Source: Spirodela intermedia
Lineage: Eukaryota > Streptophyta > Magnoliopsida > Alismatales > Araceae
Direction: 5' to 3'
Length of the DNA: 64,000 nucleotides
Assembly: GCA_902729315.2 (NCBI GenBank)
Contig: LR746275.1
Span: forward strand, 1,272,501 to 1,336,500
Shown here: positions 1-12,400 of the stretch, piece by piece
How the letters are laid out: every line of letters starts with the position of its first letter
How positions within the stretch are numbered: position 1 is the first letter of the stretch
Program-made: the position numbers and the translations under genes
Notes under the pieces: generated by a model
What the model was told of the DNA's origin: nothing
Databases searched by the model: none
What the model saw: the letters and a program-made list of their open reading frames with translations, nothing else

Positions 1-766
1 ATGTCTATTTAATGTCTTTTATTTTTTCGGTTACTGTCTTCTTCAACTTGATTTTCTACATCATAAATATGCCTTAATTCATCTCGCTGATGAAGTTTTG
101 TTGTAGGCCTATCTTCCATTAACAGATGCAATACCTGTAAAAGCCTGTTTGGCAATTGCCCTGAATTCTTCTTTTAGAGGTTTCTTTTGCGTAATTACTA
201 ATAATGGCTACACATCTTCGGGATTACTACTGCCACCTTTTACTTTAGCACAGATCTGATCAGGATAGACCAATGTGAGGTTCCCACTTTAAATTCGTCT
301 AAGTAGTTTAACGCGACTTTACAGGTTCCTTCTCTACAAGACATGTTTTTTATGAGTTTATAAGATATGTTTCTTAATTCTGTCTGTACGCCCTTGAATT
401 TTGGTTGAACTAGAAAAGGGGTGTAAAAGCGGAAGATTTCTTTTTGGTCTTCTTTGTTATTGTCTTTAACAATGAAAAAATTGTTTCTGAAACTTGCAGT
501 GCTTATGTGTGATGGAAGAATGAACAATGCAGATATTGCTTATGGAATTCTTCCAGATCCTGAATGATGTATAGTTCTAGCTAAATAAACGTGGGTGCAA
601 ACCCATCACTTAAGATCTATGATGTTTAGAGGATATTAAGTTAGTCGAGTTTTGAATTATCACTGTGTGATCTTTTTCAGGAGTATAAATAGACTAGGTG
701 GAGAAGTGGTGCGAGCCACTAAGGTTAGCAGGCAACAAAAACAAAGTATAGTCATTCTTCACAAAC
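1..766. other. Non-coding sequence, nothing recognised
   Basis: No family, RNA gene or repeat is recognisable here. The longest open frame (minus strand, 240-527, 95 codons) matches nothing I know and has no splice or family support. The stretch could belong to an intron or to the upstream part of the gene that continues at 3612. Confidence 0.4.
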
Positions 767-865
767 TGTTTGAATGTACTTAATTATCTTTTATCCTTAG
801 ATTGATTCAGCCCGGTCTGGTTCACTGTTGAGCTGATCCAGTTCGGTCTAGTTCATCTGTAATGT
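767..865 (+). repeat. Truncated 5' LTR copy of the copia relic
   Basis: The sequence aligns by eye to the beginning of the LTR at 2164: both start TGTT, contain GAATGTACT, CTATCTTTTATC-like and CGGTCTGGTTCA-like blocks, and end near TTCATCTGTAATGT. Similarity stops at about 865, where pol-like sequence begins, which marks a deletion junction. Confidence 0.6.
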
Positions 866-2163
866 TGAGCTGATGCATTCAGCACAGATTATGAACACCA
901 GAAGTTTTTTATCTGTCTTTAGTATATGCATATGCCTGAAATTTTGTTGTAAAGCGATACAGAGACCTTCGCTATCTAGAGTACTATGGGGTCACGAAAA
1001 GATATACTCAAACCTATGGGGTTTTAGAGACCTCTCTTGTGGCAGAGATGAATATTTTCAGAATTTTGCTGTCATTAGCAGTTAATTGTTGTTAGGATGT
1101 ACAGCAGTTCGATGTTAAGAATACATCTTTACATGGAGAACTAAAAGGAAAAAGTTATATGGAGGCCTCACCGAGATATAGAAAGGTTTTAGCTGCTAAT
1201 ATGGTGCGGAAATCGAAGAAAAACTCATGTGAACTCAAATCATTATCTTGAGCCTGGTTTGGTATGGGATATAAACAAAGCCAAGAAGATCACACATTGT
1301 TTGTTAAACACTCACCCTTAGCGAGATTCACAACACTTTTAGTATTTGTTGATGATATAATTGTGACTGAAAATAAAGGTAAAAGAAAAAAATACTTAAG
1401 TTAATGTCTGACTAAAGAATTTGAAATTAAAACATCGGCGAGGTGAAGATACTTGCTTGGAATAGAAGTAGCCCACTCAAAGAAAGGTATGTTTATCTTC
1501 CAACAAAAGTATATTTTCGATCTTCTTAAAGAAATAGACAAGACTGCATCTAATCTCAGCAAATACCCCAATAGATTTAAATCTCAAACTTGGTGAAGCA
1601 GAGAGGAGGATGTTGTTGTAGACAGGGAGATGTACCAACGTTTGGTCAGAAGATTGATTTATTTGCCTCATACATGACCAAAAATACCATATGCTATTAA
1701 CTGATTTATGTACAACCCGAAGGAAGTACTTTTACATGCAGCTCACCAAGTGCTACATTATCTCAAAAGGGCACCAAGGAAAAGTATTGTCTTAAAGAAA
1801 AATGGAAGATTGATACCTGAAGTATATACAGATATCAATTAATCAGGGCCAATCATTGGCAAAAGATCTACCTCGGGTTTTTGTTTTTTTCTAGAGTACC
1901 TCAAATTATGGGACAGTCCAATGAGATTTTGTTGTTTTATAAGTCTGCAATCAGTATAGCACACAACGCAGTACAACACAATCGAAGAAAACATATCGAG
2001 GTTGATTAACATTTCACTAAGGACAAACTACATAGTGGCTTGATTTGCACACCTTATGTGTCTACATGTGATCAACTTGCAGACATATTAAGGGCTTTAG
2101 TACCCAGTCTTGTATCCAAGCTGGAATCAGAGAACATCTGTTTTCACCAGCTTGAGGGGGGAG

Positions 2164-2450
2164 TGTTGGAATGTACTACACTATCTTTTATCTTTATTCT
2201 TGTTCATCTCAATCCGGCTCACTGTTGAATCAAATTGGTCCAATATTGAACCAGTCCAGTCCGGTGTGGTTCATCTGTAATGTGTCTGGTATAAATACCG
2301 AACCCTAGCATCAATTCAGTGTGAGATTTCATTCTCTCTCCACCTCTGTCCTTGTCCTCCTAGGGTTTTCTGCTCCCTAGACACAAGCCAAAAGGAGCAC
2401 TGGTTGCTAGTTGAGTAGAAAGACAGAAGGAACTGAGAACTTGTGGTTTA
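2164..2450 (+). repeat. 3' LTR of the copia relic (right end approximate)
   Basis: It begins TGTTGGAATG immediately after a polypurine tract. A TATA-like TATAAATA lies at 2290-2297, followed by a CT-rich leader, as expected for an LTR promoter and R region. The terminal CA and any target-site duplication could not be identified with certainty. Confidence 0.6.
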
Positions 2451-3611
2451 ACATACATGGACTCCATTATTATTTGGTAAGATGTCCATTGTATAGGCTT
2501 TAAGGGTTTCAAATCGTTAGCAGGTATATTGTCCTGCATTGAACCTCACATTCAGTTAACTTAAAATTGTATCTCGATAATTTGATTACTTATTACATTA
2601 ACATGGGCTTTTTAATATAAAAGAACTCCTGTTCAGTATAGGAAAGGCCACAGAACCACATTAACATGGACTTTTTATATGACGTTCAAGTCCTTTTCTG
2701 GCAACGTGGAACCACCGTGGTCCTGTTAAGAACACCCTCCAGCCAGTGGTTATGGACACTGAAGTAGAATTAATAAAAAACTCTCTTGCCTATACAGTTA
2801 AATGATATGTTACCTTGGATCTTTTAATCCATGGGGTTGTAGTTCTGAAGGTTTTGGGAGACATGAAGATTGCCGATAAAGTAAATATTACTATGTACAC
2901 CAGAGGGTATTGTGAGCGTCTTGGCTGGGAAGTTCGGATCTTACGCTGGTTAACAGAAACAGAGGCTACTGTACATGCAGACCAACAGAATACACATATA
3001 AAAAAGTACCTCACCCTTAAAGGATTCTATGTGAAAGATTTTACTGCATTTTATTCGTACAAGTGGAAACCTGATGGAATGATGTCAAGTTTTGTGCATT
3101 GTCTCCTCTCTTGGATGGAGGCATGAAAAATTGTTTCTAAATTTTTGGTGCAGCAAGTGTCCCTTCTTGAGGGAAATTTCAAAGTGCCTCTCTATGCTCA
3201 TGTGTTAAGGAGGGGTTTGGCTTGTTTGGTTTGTTGCAGAAGTTTGTTTAATGCTTAGATTGCATCAACTTTGGTCCTTCAGGGGTAGTCGCGCATTTTC
3301 TTCTTGTTTCTGCCAGGAGTAGGCAAGGTTATTGAGAGATGAGGAAAGGGGTGATTCTGCCATTTTGAGAGACTTGGCCTTAAAAGGCATTGCTCTTGTA
3401 TTTAGTCCACTGCTCTTTTTAAAGTGTTTTGTCGGACTATGTGTTGCATACATGGTTGTATATCCCTATTATCTTTTGCATTTAGTTTATTTGTTGTCTG
3501 ACGCTCATCTGAAACGAACTTTGACCTGCCAGGAAGAGAATATTGACTGGCTTGCATTTTGTGTTCTATTGAAACATCAATTAATAAATGCATTTTGCCG
3601 ATTTCTTTTAG
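2451..3611. other. Unassigned sequence before first AP5M exon
   Basis: No known family is recognised. An open frame of 103 codons on the plus strand (2815-3126) begins MDLLIHGVVVLK; I cannot assign it and see no splice support joining it to the gene that starts at 3612. The interval is most simply an intron, or degraded sequence, upstream of the AP-5 mu exons. Confidence 0.4.
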
Positions 3612-6600
3612 GGCGTTTTTGGTGGCACATTCTATTGGTGACCTAATCACAGGGGATATTGTTGATCCTGAGGTGGTTTCAAGTTCATCCCCATCTGTTG
3701 GGGGGCTGCTTGATTCACTCACTGGTACCATTGGAATAACTGGATTATCTGCTAGAGCAAAACCTGTTGCAGCACCTGTTGCTTCTACTGTTTCAGGCTC
3801 TTCTGCAACTGGTGTTGCGTCATCGGATGCTCCCAAAAGCTCACCAAGATCTATTGACAAAGATGCATTGCGATCTTTTATAAGCAACTCGATGCCCTTT
3901 GGTTGGTACTCTTTGTTATGGTAGTATTTTCATTTCTCTTTTGGTCCTCGTGTATGTCAGATTATGCCAGGCATGGCCTGCGGTTAAATATTTGTCTGGC
4001 TTTTCTTTTAATTATGCAGGCACACCTTTGGACCTCAACTATTCAAACATCGCTGCTATTAGGGCCACTGGGTTTTCATCTTTAGATATCCTACTTGCAG
4101 ATCTTAAGCAGCCATCCTGGAAGCCATATTTGTACAAAGGAAAGCAACGAATATTGTTTACATTTCACGAGATAGTTCATGCCGCTATGTATGACAGGGA
4201 TGAAATTCCCGACATTATATCGATTTCAGGTCAAGTGAACTGCAGAGCAGAATTAGAAGGACTGGCTGATGTCTCTTTCCCTTTGGCAGGATTGGATACT
4301 CCTCGTGTTGAGGTCTTGTCTTTTCATCCCTGTGCTCAGGTTCCAGAACAAGGCATGGACAAGCATGCAATAATGTTTACTCCACCTCTTGGAAATTTTG
4401 TTTTGATGCGTTATCAGGCTTTCTGTGCCCTTGATCCCCCAGTAAAAGGTTTCTATCAGCTTTCCATGGTTTCGGAAAATGAAGGTGCCTTCTTGTTCAA
4501 GCTGCGATTGATGGAAGGCTATAAAACTCCGTTAACTATGGAGTACTGCACCGTTTCTCTTCCGTTTCCCCAGAGAAGAGTGATGTTCTTTGATGGAAAT
4601 CCTTCTATCGGGACGGTTTCAACAACAGACCATTCCGTTGAGTGGAAGATCATTACAACTGGACGGGGCATCACTGGGAAAAGCATTGAGGCTACTTTTC
4701 CTGGGACAATAGGGTTTTCCCCAATATTAAGGCAAATGCCATCATCAGCATTTAGGCCACTAAATGAGAGCCTAGTTGAAGATGATAGTGACTTAGAGCA
4801 AGAGAGCTCCAGTAACACAGTCAATATGGAAGAATTCTTAATGGAGAAAATGAAAAGAGACATCCTACCAGCGGATTTGGAGGAACCATTTTGCTGGCAG
4901 GCATACAACTATGCAAAAGTAAATATTTTCCTCCATTATGCATAAAATTCTTGACAAAATTGGCAATGATGTCATTATTATTTTGCTTCGTATCCTCTAC
5001 CTTACTCTCCACCCTGTTATGCTCATTTCACTATGTCTTGATCACGCTCAATTTTCTTGTGTGACGCGCATGTACATCAACATACTGTACTATAATTTAT
5101 GTTTCAGTGTCTCCTTGATACTTTGTTCCTCGCTGTGTTCTAGAGATGGATCTTCTAGTCTGATCATATTCGTAATCCTCAGAAACCACACTCTATGGTA
5201 TTTTGAAGTCCTATTTTCTTTTACAAGTATACCATTTTCCTTACCTGTCGTTTTGTCATGACATACTTCAAGCTCACCTCTTGACTTCTGAAATGAGATG
5301 CTAACCGAAAGTTTTTGTTAGGCCCCTGGTCCATATTACATATTCCAGAAGGGGTAATAGAGTAAAATCCCACATGTGAGGGTTTAATATGTAAATTCCA
5401 TGAGGGAGGCCCTACATGTAGAAGTGAGGGCTATATAAAGAAGGGTGTGGAGGGAAAAGGGAGAGGTTGTTTTTTGGGGAAACTTGGGAGAGCGGTTACC
5501 GTCACGAATGGTTGCCATACTGGTTCTCGGGTCCCATCCGGGATCTGATTTCTTGATTTTCTTGTTCTTTTGCATACTGAAATTCTACTAGATCTACGTC
5601 TTGTTCCTCTCTCGGTGTTGGAGTCCTATCAGTTTTTTTTTTATCACCTTTGAGGAAAGCATGTAATGTAAGCCGGTCGGATCGTTCAATGACTGGAATT
5701 CCTCCGAGATAATCTTCTCACTGGGGAAATAACGAGAGGGAGAGACTAGAGAAATAGAAAGGGAAACATTTTTATTTACTATCTTGATTTAAAAAATTAA
5801 TCAATCTTGACCATCTCATTTCGGTTTATAATTGAGACATCTATTCGTGTAATCCAAATCTAATCTTTAGTAAAGTTTCATTCTTACCCACTCAATTTTC
5901 TTTGATACATTTTGATTTTATCATAGGAACATTGAAGGTGCTGGACTTTATAATTTTTATGAGAAACGACCTGTAATTAGCCTAAGGAAAATCCTGACTT
6001 GAAGCTGCCTGAGGAAGCGTTAATCTTTCTGGAGGGCATTTATCTCCTTACGTGGTTATATGTTTTATGGTTCTTCAAAGATTAGGAGTTCTAGTTTATT
6101 TTGTTTAATCTGGGAATGAATAGTGACAGCATATACCCTTTCATTTTAGCTCAATGTCTCTTCAAACATGTAATGAATTCTTGAGGTCTAGCCTGTGCCG
6201 ACTGCAACTTGCTAGCACACTGATGGTGCCCAGTGCAGCTGAAGATAATTAGCAGTACCATTGCGTACAAAACAGGTCGAATTGTGAACTGCGCACTAGC
6301 TGTACTACATTAGGCATTCAGTGATAAATTAATTATTATGTTCCATCCTGATTTATGCTCAGACCTAGAAATAAACTCTGGTTGGTGAAAAATCATATAA
6401 TTGAAGATCCTATCCTTGTTTTAGAAATTGTTCTGAAAGCCTGCAGATTCATCACCGTGATCTACATTCTTAACCCCTTGGAAGTATGTCACTCCCCCCT
6501 GTTTTCCCTTTGTGCCCAACTAAACGGGGTTGTTTGCTGGAATATCTTTTACAGATATCTTTCAAGATTCTTGGTGGAACGCTCTCAGGAATGATGATGG

Positions 6601-7453
6601 ATCCAAAATCTGTGAGTACTACCCAACCTAAGATTGCCATTTCTCTCTGTAGATTGCTTTCACAAGGAAGCTCAGTATTCCTTGTTGATTCTCTCATCTG
6701 CTAGTAATTATTCACATTATAGTGAGGGCAGAATTAACATCTTCTACTGGACTAGTTCAGCCATGAGTCTGATAAGAAATGCTCTAAGTTTTTTCTAGTC
6801 GGATAAGATGTCATTCATAAGCTAGGAGTTGAAATTTCGGTGCTAAACACGAAAAAAGCCAATTTAATTGTGCAATCCATATGGTCTCCATCCCAAGATA
6901 TTGCCCCAGCCAGGTTCTCCCTTTGATGAATCACTATGGCCGTTTGCACCAGATTCCAAGTACCCGCTTCCAAAAGCGCAAAGTATAACCTTTTTGGGGC
7001 AACCAACTGCATAAATAATCTTGCTTGCCATTTAACAAACTGGGAGAGAAGGATCCCTTTGACTTTTTGGAATGAACCTTATGTCAAGGGGTTGACCTAC
7101 ACCTGACAATCACCACCACCACAAGTGCAAATCTTTTCTGAAATGCAGACTTGATGGCCTTGGCGCGGCTAAACCAGGGCCCAGGCTTCAGCAGCACCGC
7201 CCCAATCTGAACCACCTGACGGCAATCCTCTTAGAGCATAAATTTCTCTGATTTTATTGACGATGGCTTGTGACTTTCATGCAGGTGAGCATCTACCCTG
7301 CCATTAAAGCTCCAGTTGAGTACTCCATGCAGGTACTTATACAAATCCCAATGAACATAAAATCACGGCTCTTTTCCTCATCATGAAGAACACATTTAGG
7401 GTTTTCAATAGCTCATCCGTGTTTCAGTTTCAGTCTTGATGGTTATTATCGAC

Positions 7454-7487
<34 letters not shown>

Positions 7488-7646
7488 AAAAATAATTAAT
7501 GGGACATGAAGTCCGTGCACTAGTTGCTCAATTATGTTACGTTATGTCAGACTGAAATGGGGTTCATCTAACAGGCTGTGTCTGGAGATTACATACTGTG
7601 GAATACCCTGGGGCGATGCCCCTCTGTGGCTTTGCCCAAAGTCTAG
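3612..7646 (+). CDS. AP5M: AP-5 complex subunit mu, 5' incomplete
   Basis: Medium subunit of the AP-5 adaptor complex, which acts in late-endosomal trafficking. Five exons join in frame: 3612-3901, 4020-4918, 6555-6611, 7285-7332 and 7575-7646 (stop TAG at 7644). All introns are GT-AG. The product is about 454 residues. The first visible exon carries AHSIGDLITGD and SVGGLLDSLTG; the second carries PLDLNYSNI, KPYLYKGKQR, AMYDRDEIPD and CRAELEGL (the mu-homology domain), then EEPFCWQAYNYAK. The last three exons give the terminal segment ending GDYILWNTLGR. I recognise this series from the plant AP5M family. About 150 N-terminal residues of the usual protein are not found upstream; the first exon(s) may lie beyond the window edge, with the copia relic inside an intron, or may be lost. 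A solo LTR sits in the 4919-6554 intron. Confidence 0.85.
5316..5631. mobile_element. Solo LTR with 5-bp target duplication in AP5M intron
   Basis: A 316-bp block begins TGTTAG and ends CTATCA, giving near-inverted termini with the TG...CA ends of LTRs. It is flanked by GTTTT at 5311-5315 and GTTTT at 5632-5636, a 5-bp direct repeat typical of LTR-retrotransposon integration. A TATA box (CTATATAAAG, 5431-5440) lies inside. No internal retroelement sequence is attached, so this fits LTR-LTR recombination. One caution: the right flank is a T-run, so a chance match for the duplication is possible. Confidence 0.65.
7454..7487. repeat. (ATT)n microsatellite
   Basis: Perfect trinucleotide repeat of roughly eleven units in the last intron of the AP-5 mu gene, followed by an A-rich stretch. 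Confidence 0.95.
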
Positions 7647-9406
7647 AACAGAAGGGTACGTACTGGGGATTCTCTCTGCTGGGCAAGTCGAATCTTCTCT
7701 TTGATCTCAATAATCTCCGTAGCGATTTCTTCTGTTCCTTTTGTCCTCTGTAGCACCTCTTTCTTTTTCTGGGTGAAAGCTTTTGTTGGCCTGCCTTGGC
7801 GAGGAGATGGTTGTAACCAGAAACATGTGGCCGAGATCCTTGGGGTTCTGCCTGATCATAGAAGAGAAAGTGGATGTCCCAACTGAGAACCACTATGATT
7901 TTCTCATTTACTTCATCATAGCAGATCATATTTTCGTGTGATTTCTAGGGATGGATATTTTCTGAAAATCGTTTTTTTAGATTAAAAAAATCAATTTGTG
8001 AAGCAGCACTACCCAAAATTTATCAGAAAATTAGATTCATCTTGAGCATATTCTAGCAAAAAATAATGAGTCCTTTGACACCATCCCCAACAGTGTCTTG
8101 AATGAATTTGGGCGCTGCCAGGTCAAAATGAACCACAACTTAAAAACCCTAAACCACTCTATGGTGGAGGATTTTGATCCATTTGATCGCATCGTACGGT
8201 ATTTATTGACTTCCTTCCCATGGTCATCCATTATCAGGGCAAGGACTCACAATGAGGTTGGATCGAGCTCCATTGGCTTTGAATGACGTTGGATCCACAA
8301 ACTATGGCTGCCTTTAAGTTTTTGGTTAAGTTAAAATAAAATGGTTATTATTGGGGATTAATATTAATCCTCAAGTTCAATACTCTCATATTTAAAATAT
8401 TTTAAACTTAATTTTAAAACACTAATGTATCCAAACTGTACGTATTACTAGTCTAATGTCTATTTATTAATGCACTATTAATGTGTTCTCAAAGATGATT
8501 AGTTTTAATTTTTCAAATTTTATAAATATAATGTGCAGGCATTTTTCTTATTTTATTTTTTATATTAAATATTTTAAAAAACTCACCATAACTCTACAAC
8601 GATCCAAGCTTACAAGTTTTGGATGTCTAATTCAAATTTGTGATTGAATCTTATTGGTGTCCAGATGAACATGACGTACAAGTACATAGCAAGAGAAATA
8701 CTCCATATAGGCCTTATAGGAATGGAGAAAGTAGAACCCCGTTTTCTTGTATCATAATATAGGCCTCTCTCTCTCTCTTGCTCTCTCTTGCTCTCTCTCT
8801 CTCTCTACAATCTCTAGGCGAAGAATAATTCTGAAGAAAGGCCTGAAAAATTACCTCCATGGTGAGAAGAAACAAGCTCTGACTTTCTCATACAATGTCA
8901 AGACCAGATCCAGCTCAATAGTCATAAGTTGGGCCTTTAGCGGTAGGTGATTTTTTGGGCTGGTGGGCATTTTCAGCATGCTTCCATTCGCTCAGGATAC
9001 CTATCAAACGACTTCGATAATAAAACTACGCTAGTAGGCCGCATCATATCACATCATCAGTCACTCTCAGGCAAGCATAATTCCCATACTATTTTCTCTC
9101 TCATTTGGAATAACTCGCCTGAACTAAGCACCAGAATGAAACCCATCTCAAGACCCTAATTTCATTGGTAAATTAAATTAAGAAAGATTCTTTCCATTTG
9201 GAAAATATGCAAAAAAAAAATCCTTTCCATTTTTTGATGCAGGTCACATCTGCATAAGATGAATAAAGGGCACGGCATACAATTGAGAAAAGACAAAATT
9301 ACAGTCAACCCCCCCCCCCCTTTCCCACCTTGAAGAAACATGGGCATCGTCTGAAGTCAGAGAGATCACAGAAGGTCAACCCTCTTCTCCCAGCCTCATA
9401 AAGGGA
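7647..9406. other. Intergenic region between two convergent genes
   Basis: The AP-5 mu gene (plus) and the STELLO gene (minus) converge here. No coding potential is recognised; 8290-8700 is AT-rich. A CT-rich microsatellite lies at 8764-8807 and a C10 homopolymer near 9309. The right part is presumably the STELLO 3' UTR. Confidence 0.6.
8764..8807. repeat. Interrupted (CT)n microsatellite
   Basis: CT dinucleotide repeats broken by two TTG interruptions, in non-coding DNA. Confidence 0.9.
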
Positions 9407-12400
9407 TCACACCAGCTCCATCAGAAGGGGGTCTCCTGGAGCCATTAGTCTTATCAGCTTTATGAAGTCCACCTCGCTCCGCACATTGCACGGGTAGACC
9501 GCAGGCGCCTTGGTGGAGTAGATGCTTGAACAAGAGGCATTGGAAGGGAGATTTTTATTGTACACAATGGAAGAGAGGGCCTCTGAGTCGAAGCTGCTGG
9601 GCGGCTCCATGGCCATGAAGAACATGGGCACCGCCGCCATCTGGTGGAGGTCAACGTCCTTGGTCAGCCCCACGAGATCGACAAAGTCCTCCACCAGGCG
9701 GCGGGGAACGTAGAATATCTCGCTGCTACAGAGGGCCATCTTGTCGTCGCTAATACTCTCCTTGTAGTTGACCTGGAAATGAACGGGTAGGGTGCCCACA
9801 ATCTTCTTCACCATCTGGCTTTGCGCCATGACCCATTTGGAACTGTTGCTATTTGCATCGACGGTAAACCAGGAACTCGGGACCTGCGAGATAACCCCAT
9901 TCCAAGAGATATAAAATTCCATGATACATGGAGAGTCATGTTTCTGTGAGAGTAGTTCCGTATTGGGTTCATCACATGGAGATAAAGTTGTGATTTTTTC
10001 GCATTTTTTCTTTTTTTTTTGAGTTGGATGATCCAATAACTCAATCTGACATGGCATGAGCCCCCACCCACTGGTTGCTCCCGTTTAAATTGCGGATATG
10101 AAAAGTCTCATTTTGGTCATTAGAGATAAAATTGATATAAACATGGGCATGGAGTTTGCTATTTTTGGGTTGGATGGCCGGATAATTCTCATTATGATAT
10201 GTTATGCACTGCTGTGTACTGTAATCTTACCTTGTTTGTGATCCACAGCCTTGTCTTATCGGCATCCAGGATGTTCCAGTAGTTGAGAATCATATCGTCT
10301 TGGAGAAATACAAACCCTTCCGCCCCAGTGAACTGTTCGAAGATCTTGGGAAGATATCTGCAGCACCACATGTATGAGAGAGCAGCAAAGAAAAGCAGAG
10401 GTTATAGGATGGGCTTTGGTGGAGCTAAATTGCCTTTCCCATTAATGGAGGATGGAAATAAAAAAGAAGTACCCATCTCAAAGGCGAAACGTCCAGCTAT
10501 ACGTTGTAACATTGAGAAAAACATATTTTTACAAAAAAATAGAAAAAAAAATCTCAAATTATAATACCATATATAAATTTTGAATAAAAATAAAATTATC
10601 TCACTTCTACTGTCCACGGTTATGATTTGACCAGAAGGGAAACAAAGAGCCATTTAAATAAAGTCGTGATCTGATTATTTAGCATGCTTTTTATCTGTTT
10701 TCTGGTTGCTCCAAGAATGTTGATACTTCAAGCCTGAACACCAACCATCAGGCCACCAAGACGACACACAGATTTGAATGGCTGCAGCCTTCCCCGCGGG
10801 AAATCAACACATCAATTTTAGATAAAGGCAAACTAATCACAGCAACACTCAGGAGTGAGGGCCATTGTTCTTCCAGACTTCCCAACAAGTCGTTAGTAAA
10901 GATAAGGACTCAGCAGACACCAACCCTAGAGCTTGATAAGGTGTGGGTAAAGTCTGAGGATCATGCCTATTTTTACCAACCAAGAGGAATTTGGAACAGG
11001 GGGGGTGATATCAGAAACAAAACGTCAGCTCACCTCAGCAGAGCCCAGCAGAGAAATTGGGCAAAAGATAAGCTATTTTCACTGATCAAACCCTCTCTCA
11101 ACCTATATGAGGTGAAATTAAGATTCGAAAAGTGCGTGATTATCAGGTGAAAGTAAGATAACTTTTCTGTTATCAACATGATTATCAACTTCCGAGTCCT
11201 AAGCATATTCGGATGAACCAATCAACTCTCACTACCATAAGTCCATGAAATAGCATTTCTATGAATTTGTAATACAGTCTCTCCGTCAACAAAAGTTTGT
11301 CCAAAGCCTAGAGGTATTTGTGAAGGAAAAAGAAAGTATCCATGCTTGGCTCCTCTGATCAAAGACAACGTGAGTCATTACTCAACATAGATCCTCATGT
11401 CTTGCTCTTAAATACACCAGGAGCTCCAACCTCACCCAGGTCCTTGAGATGACATAGAACCAAGTATAATCCATCTGTTTGAACAAGTTGTCCCATAAGT
11501 CTGATGTATGCATGCATTTCGACCCACTTCTTCCGGAAAGAAACTTGAAGGGATGAAAAGGGCCATCCACTTACCCAGTTGAAACAGGAACCCCAGCAGT
11601 GACACCAGGCTAGCAGGAGTTTCAACCACGAGCAGACTAGCTGAGATGAAATGAATTCCTCCTAAAATGGGTTGGTCTCTGTAAGAATCGATTAGGGAGA
11701 AGAGGAGGTAGAGAGACGGGGAGCAAAAAGAGAAATGGGAGCCAGGGTCACGGTACTTAACGAAACGTTTGGATCCACCTTTTTCTTGTCGTTGTGGATG
11801 ACGGATGCCCGAAGCCCAAGAATAGTGTTATTGGTTGGGAGATGGCAGGATGAGAACTTAGAAAGTTTAATTAGTCATCTGATACTGATCTGCAAAAGAA
11901 GCAGCTTCATCTCTTTGGCTCATGCAGATTCCACAAAGAACGGGAGCACAGTAGCATGTCGCATATTGACTTCATTAGCACCAATTATGTCCCGATAATA
12001 ATTATTGATAGAGATAAGCTACTGCATAATCTAAACTTCAGAAATAAGCTAAGATACAAGAAAAAAATAAAATAAAAATGGCATCCATCCCCGAGACAGA
12101 AGAAAACATGACAAAGACCTTTACACCTCACAACTAAAAATATGTACAGCATAACTCACAAAAGCCCTTCCCAGTGCTTCCAATCTATACACGTCCTCTA
12201 ATCAGTATCCCAAGGGTCATCCCATCATCCTAGAATCCAAGACTGCAGAAGAAAATGAACTTAATCGAACAAGTGACTTGTTCAAGAACCATACTTGCGC
12301 CTTCTTAAGCTATCACCAATGTTGCTTCATCACCATTATTTCCCTACCTTTTGGGCACGCCCTTCCCATGTTGCACCTTCACCATATCAGCATCCCCTCA

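Larger units (their letters stand above)
767..2450 (+). mobile_element. Decayed, internally deleted Ty1/copia element
   Basis: Plus-strand frames between about 1100 and 2050 carry copia reverse-transcriptase and RNase H remnants: a block ending in LLVFVDDII (about 1340-1370), a region of LLKEID type, YLKRAP, and a GKRSTSGF block (about 1855-1885). They are spread over several frames with stops. Near 2152-2163 a purine-rich tract (gaggggggag) is followed by a TG-starting LTR at 2164. A diverged copy of the LTR start lies at 767-865 and is followed directly by pol sequence, so most of the 5' LTR, gag and integrase are missing. This is a dead element. The right end is approximate because the LTR terminus could not be fixed. 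Confidence 0.75.

Noticed and set aside
11735-11998. 87-codon open frame in STELLO intron 1
   Set aside because: No homology, no splice or promoter support.
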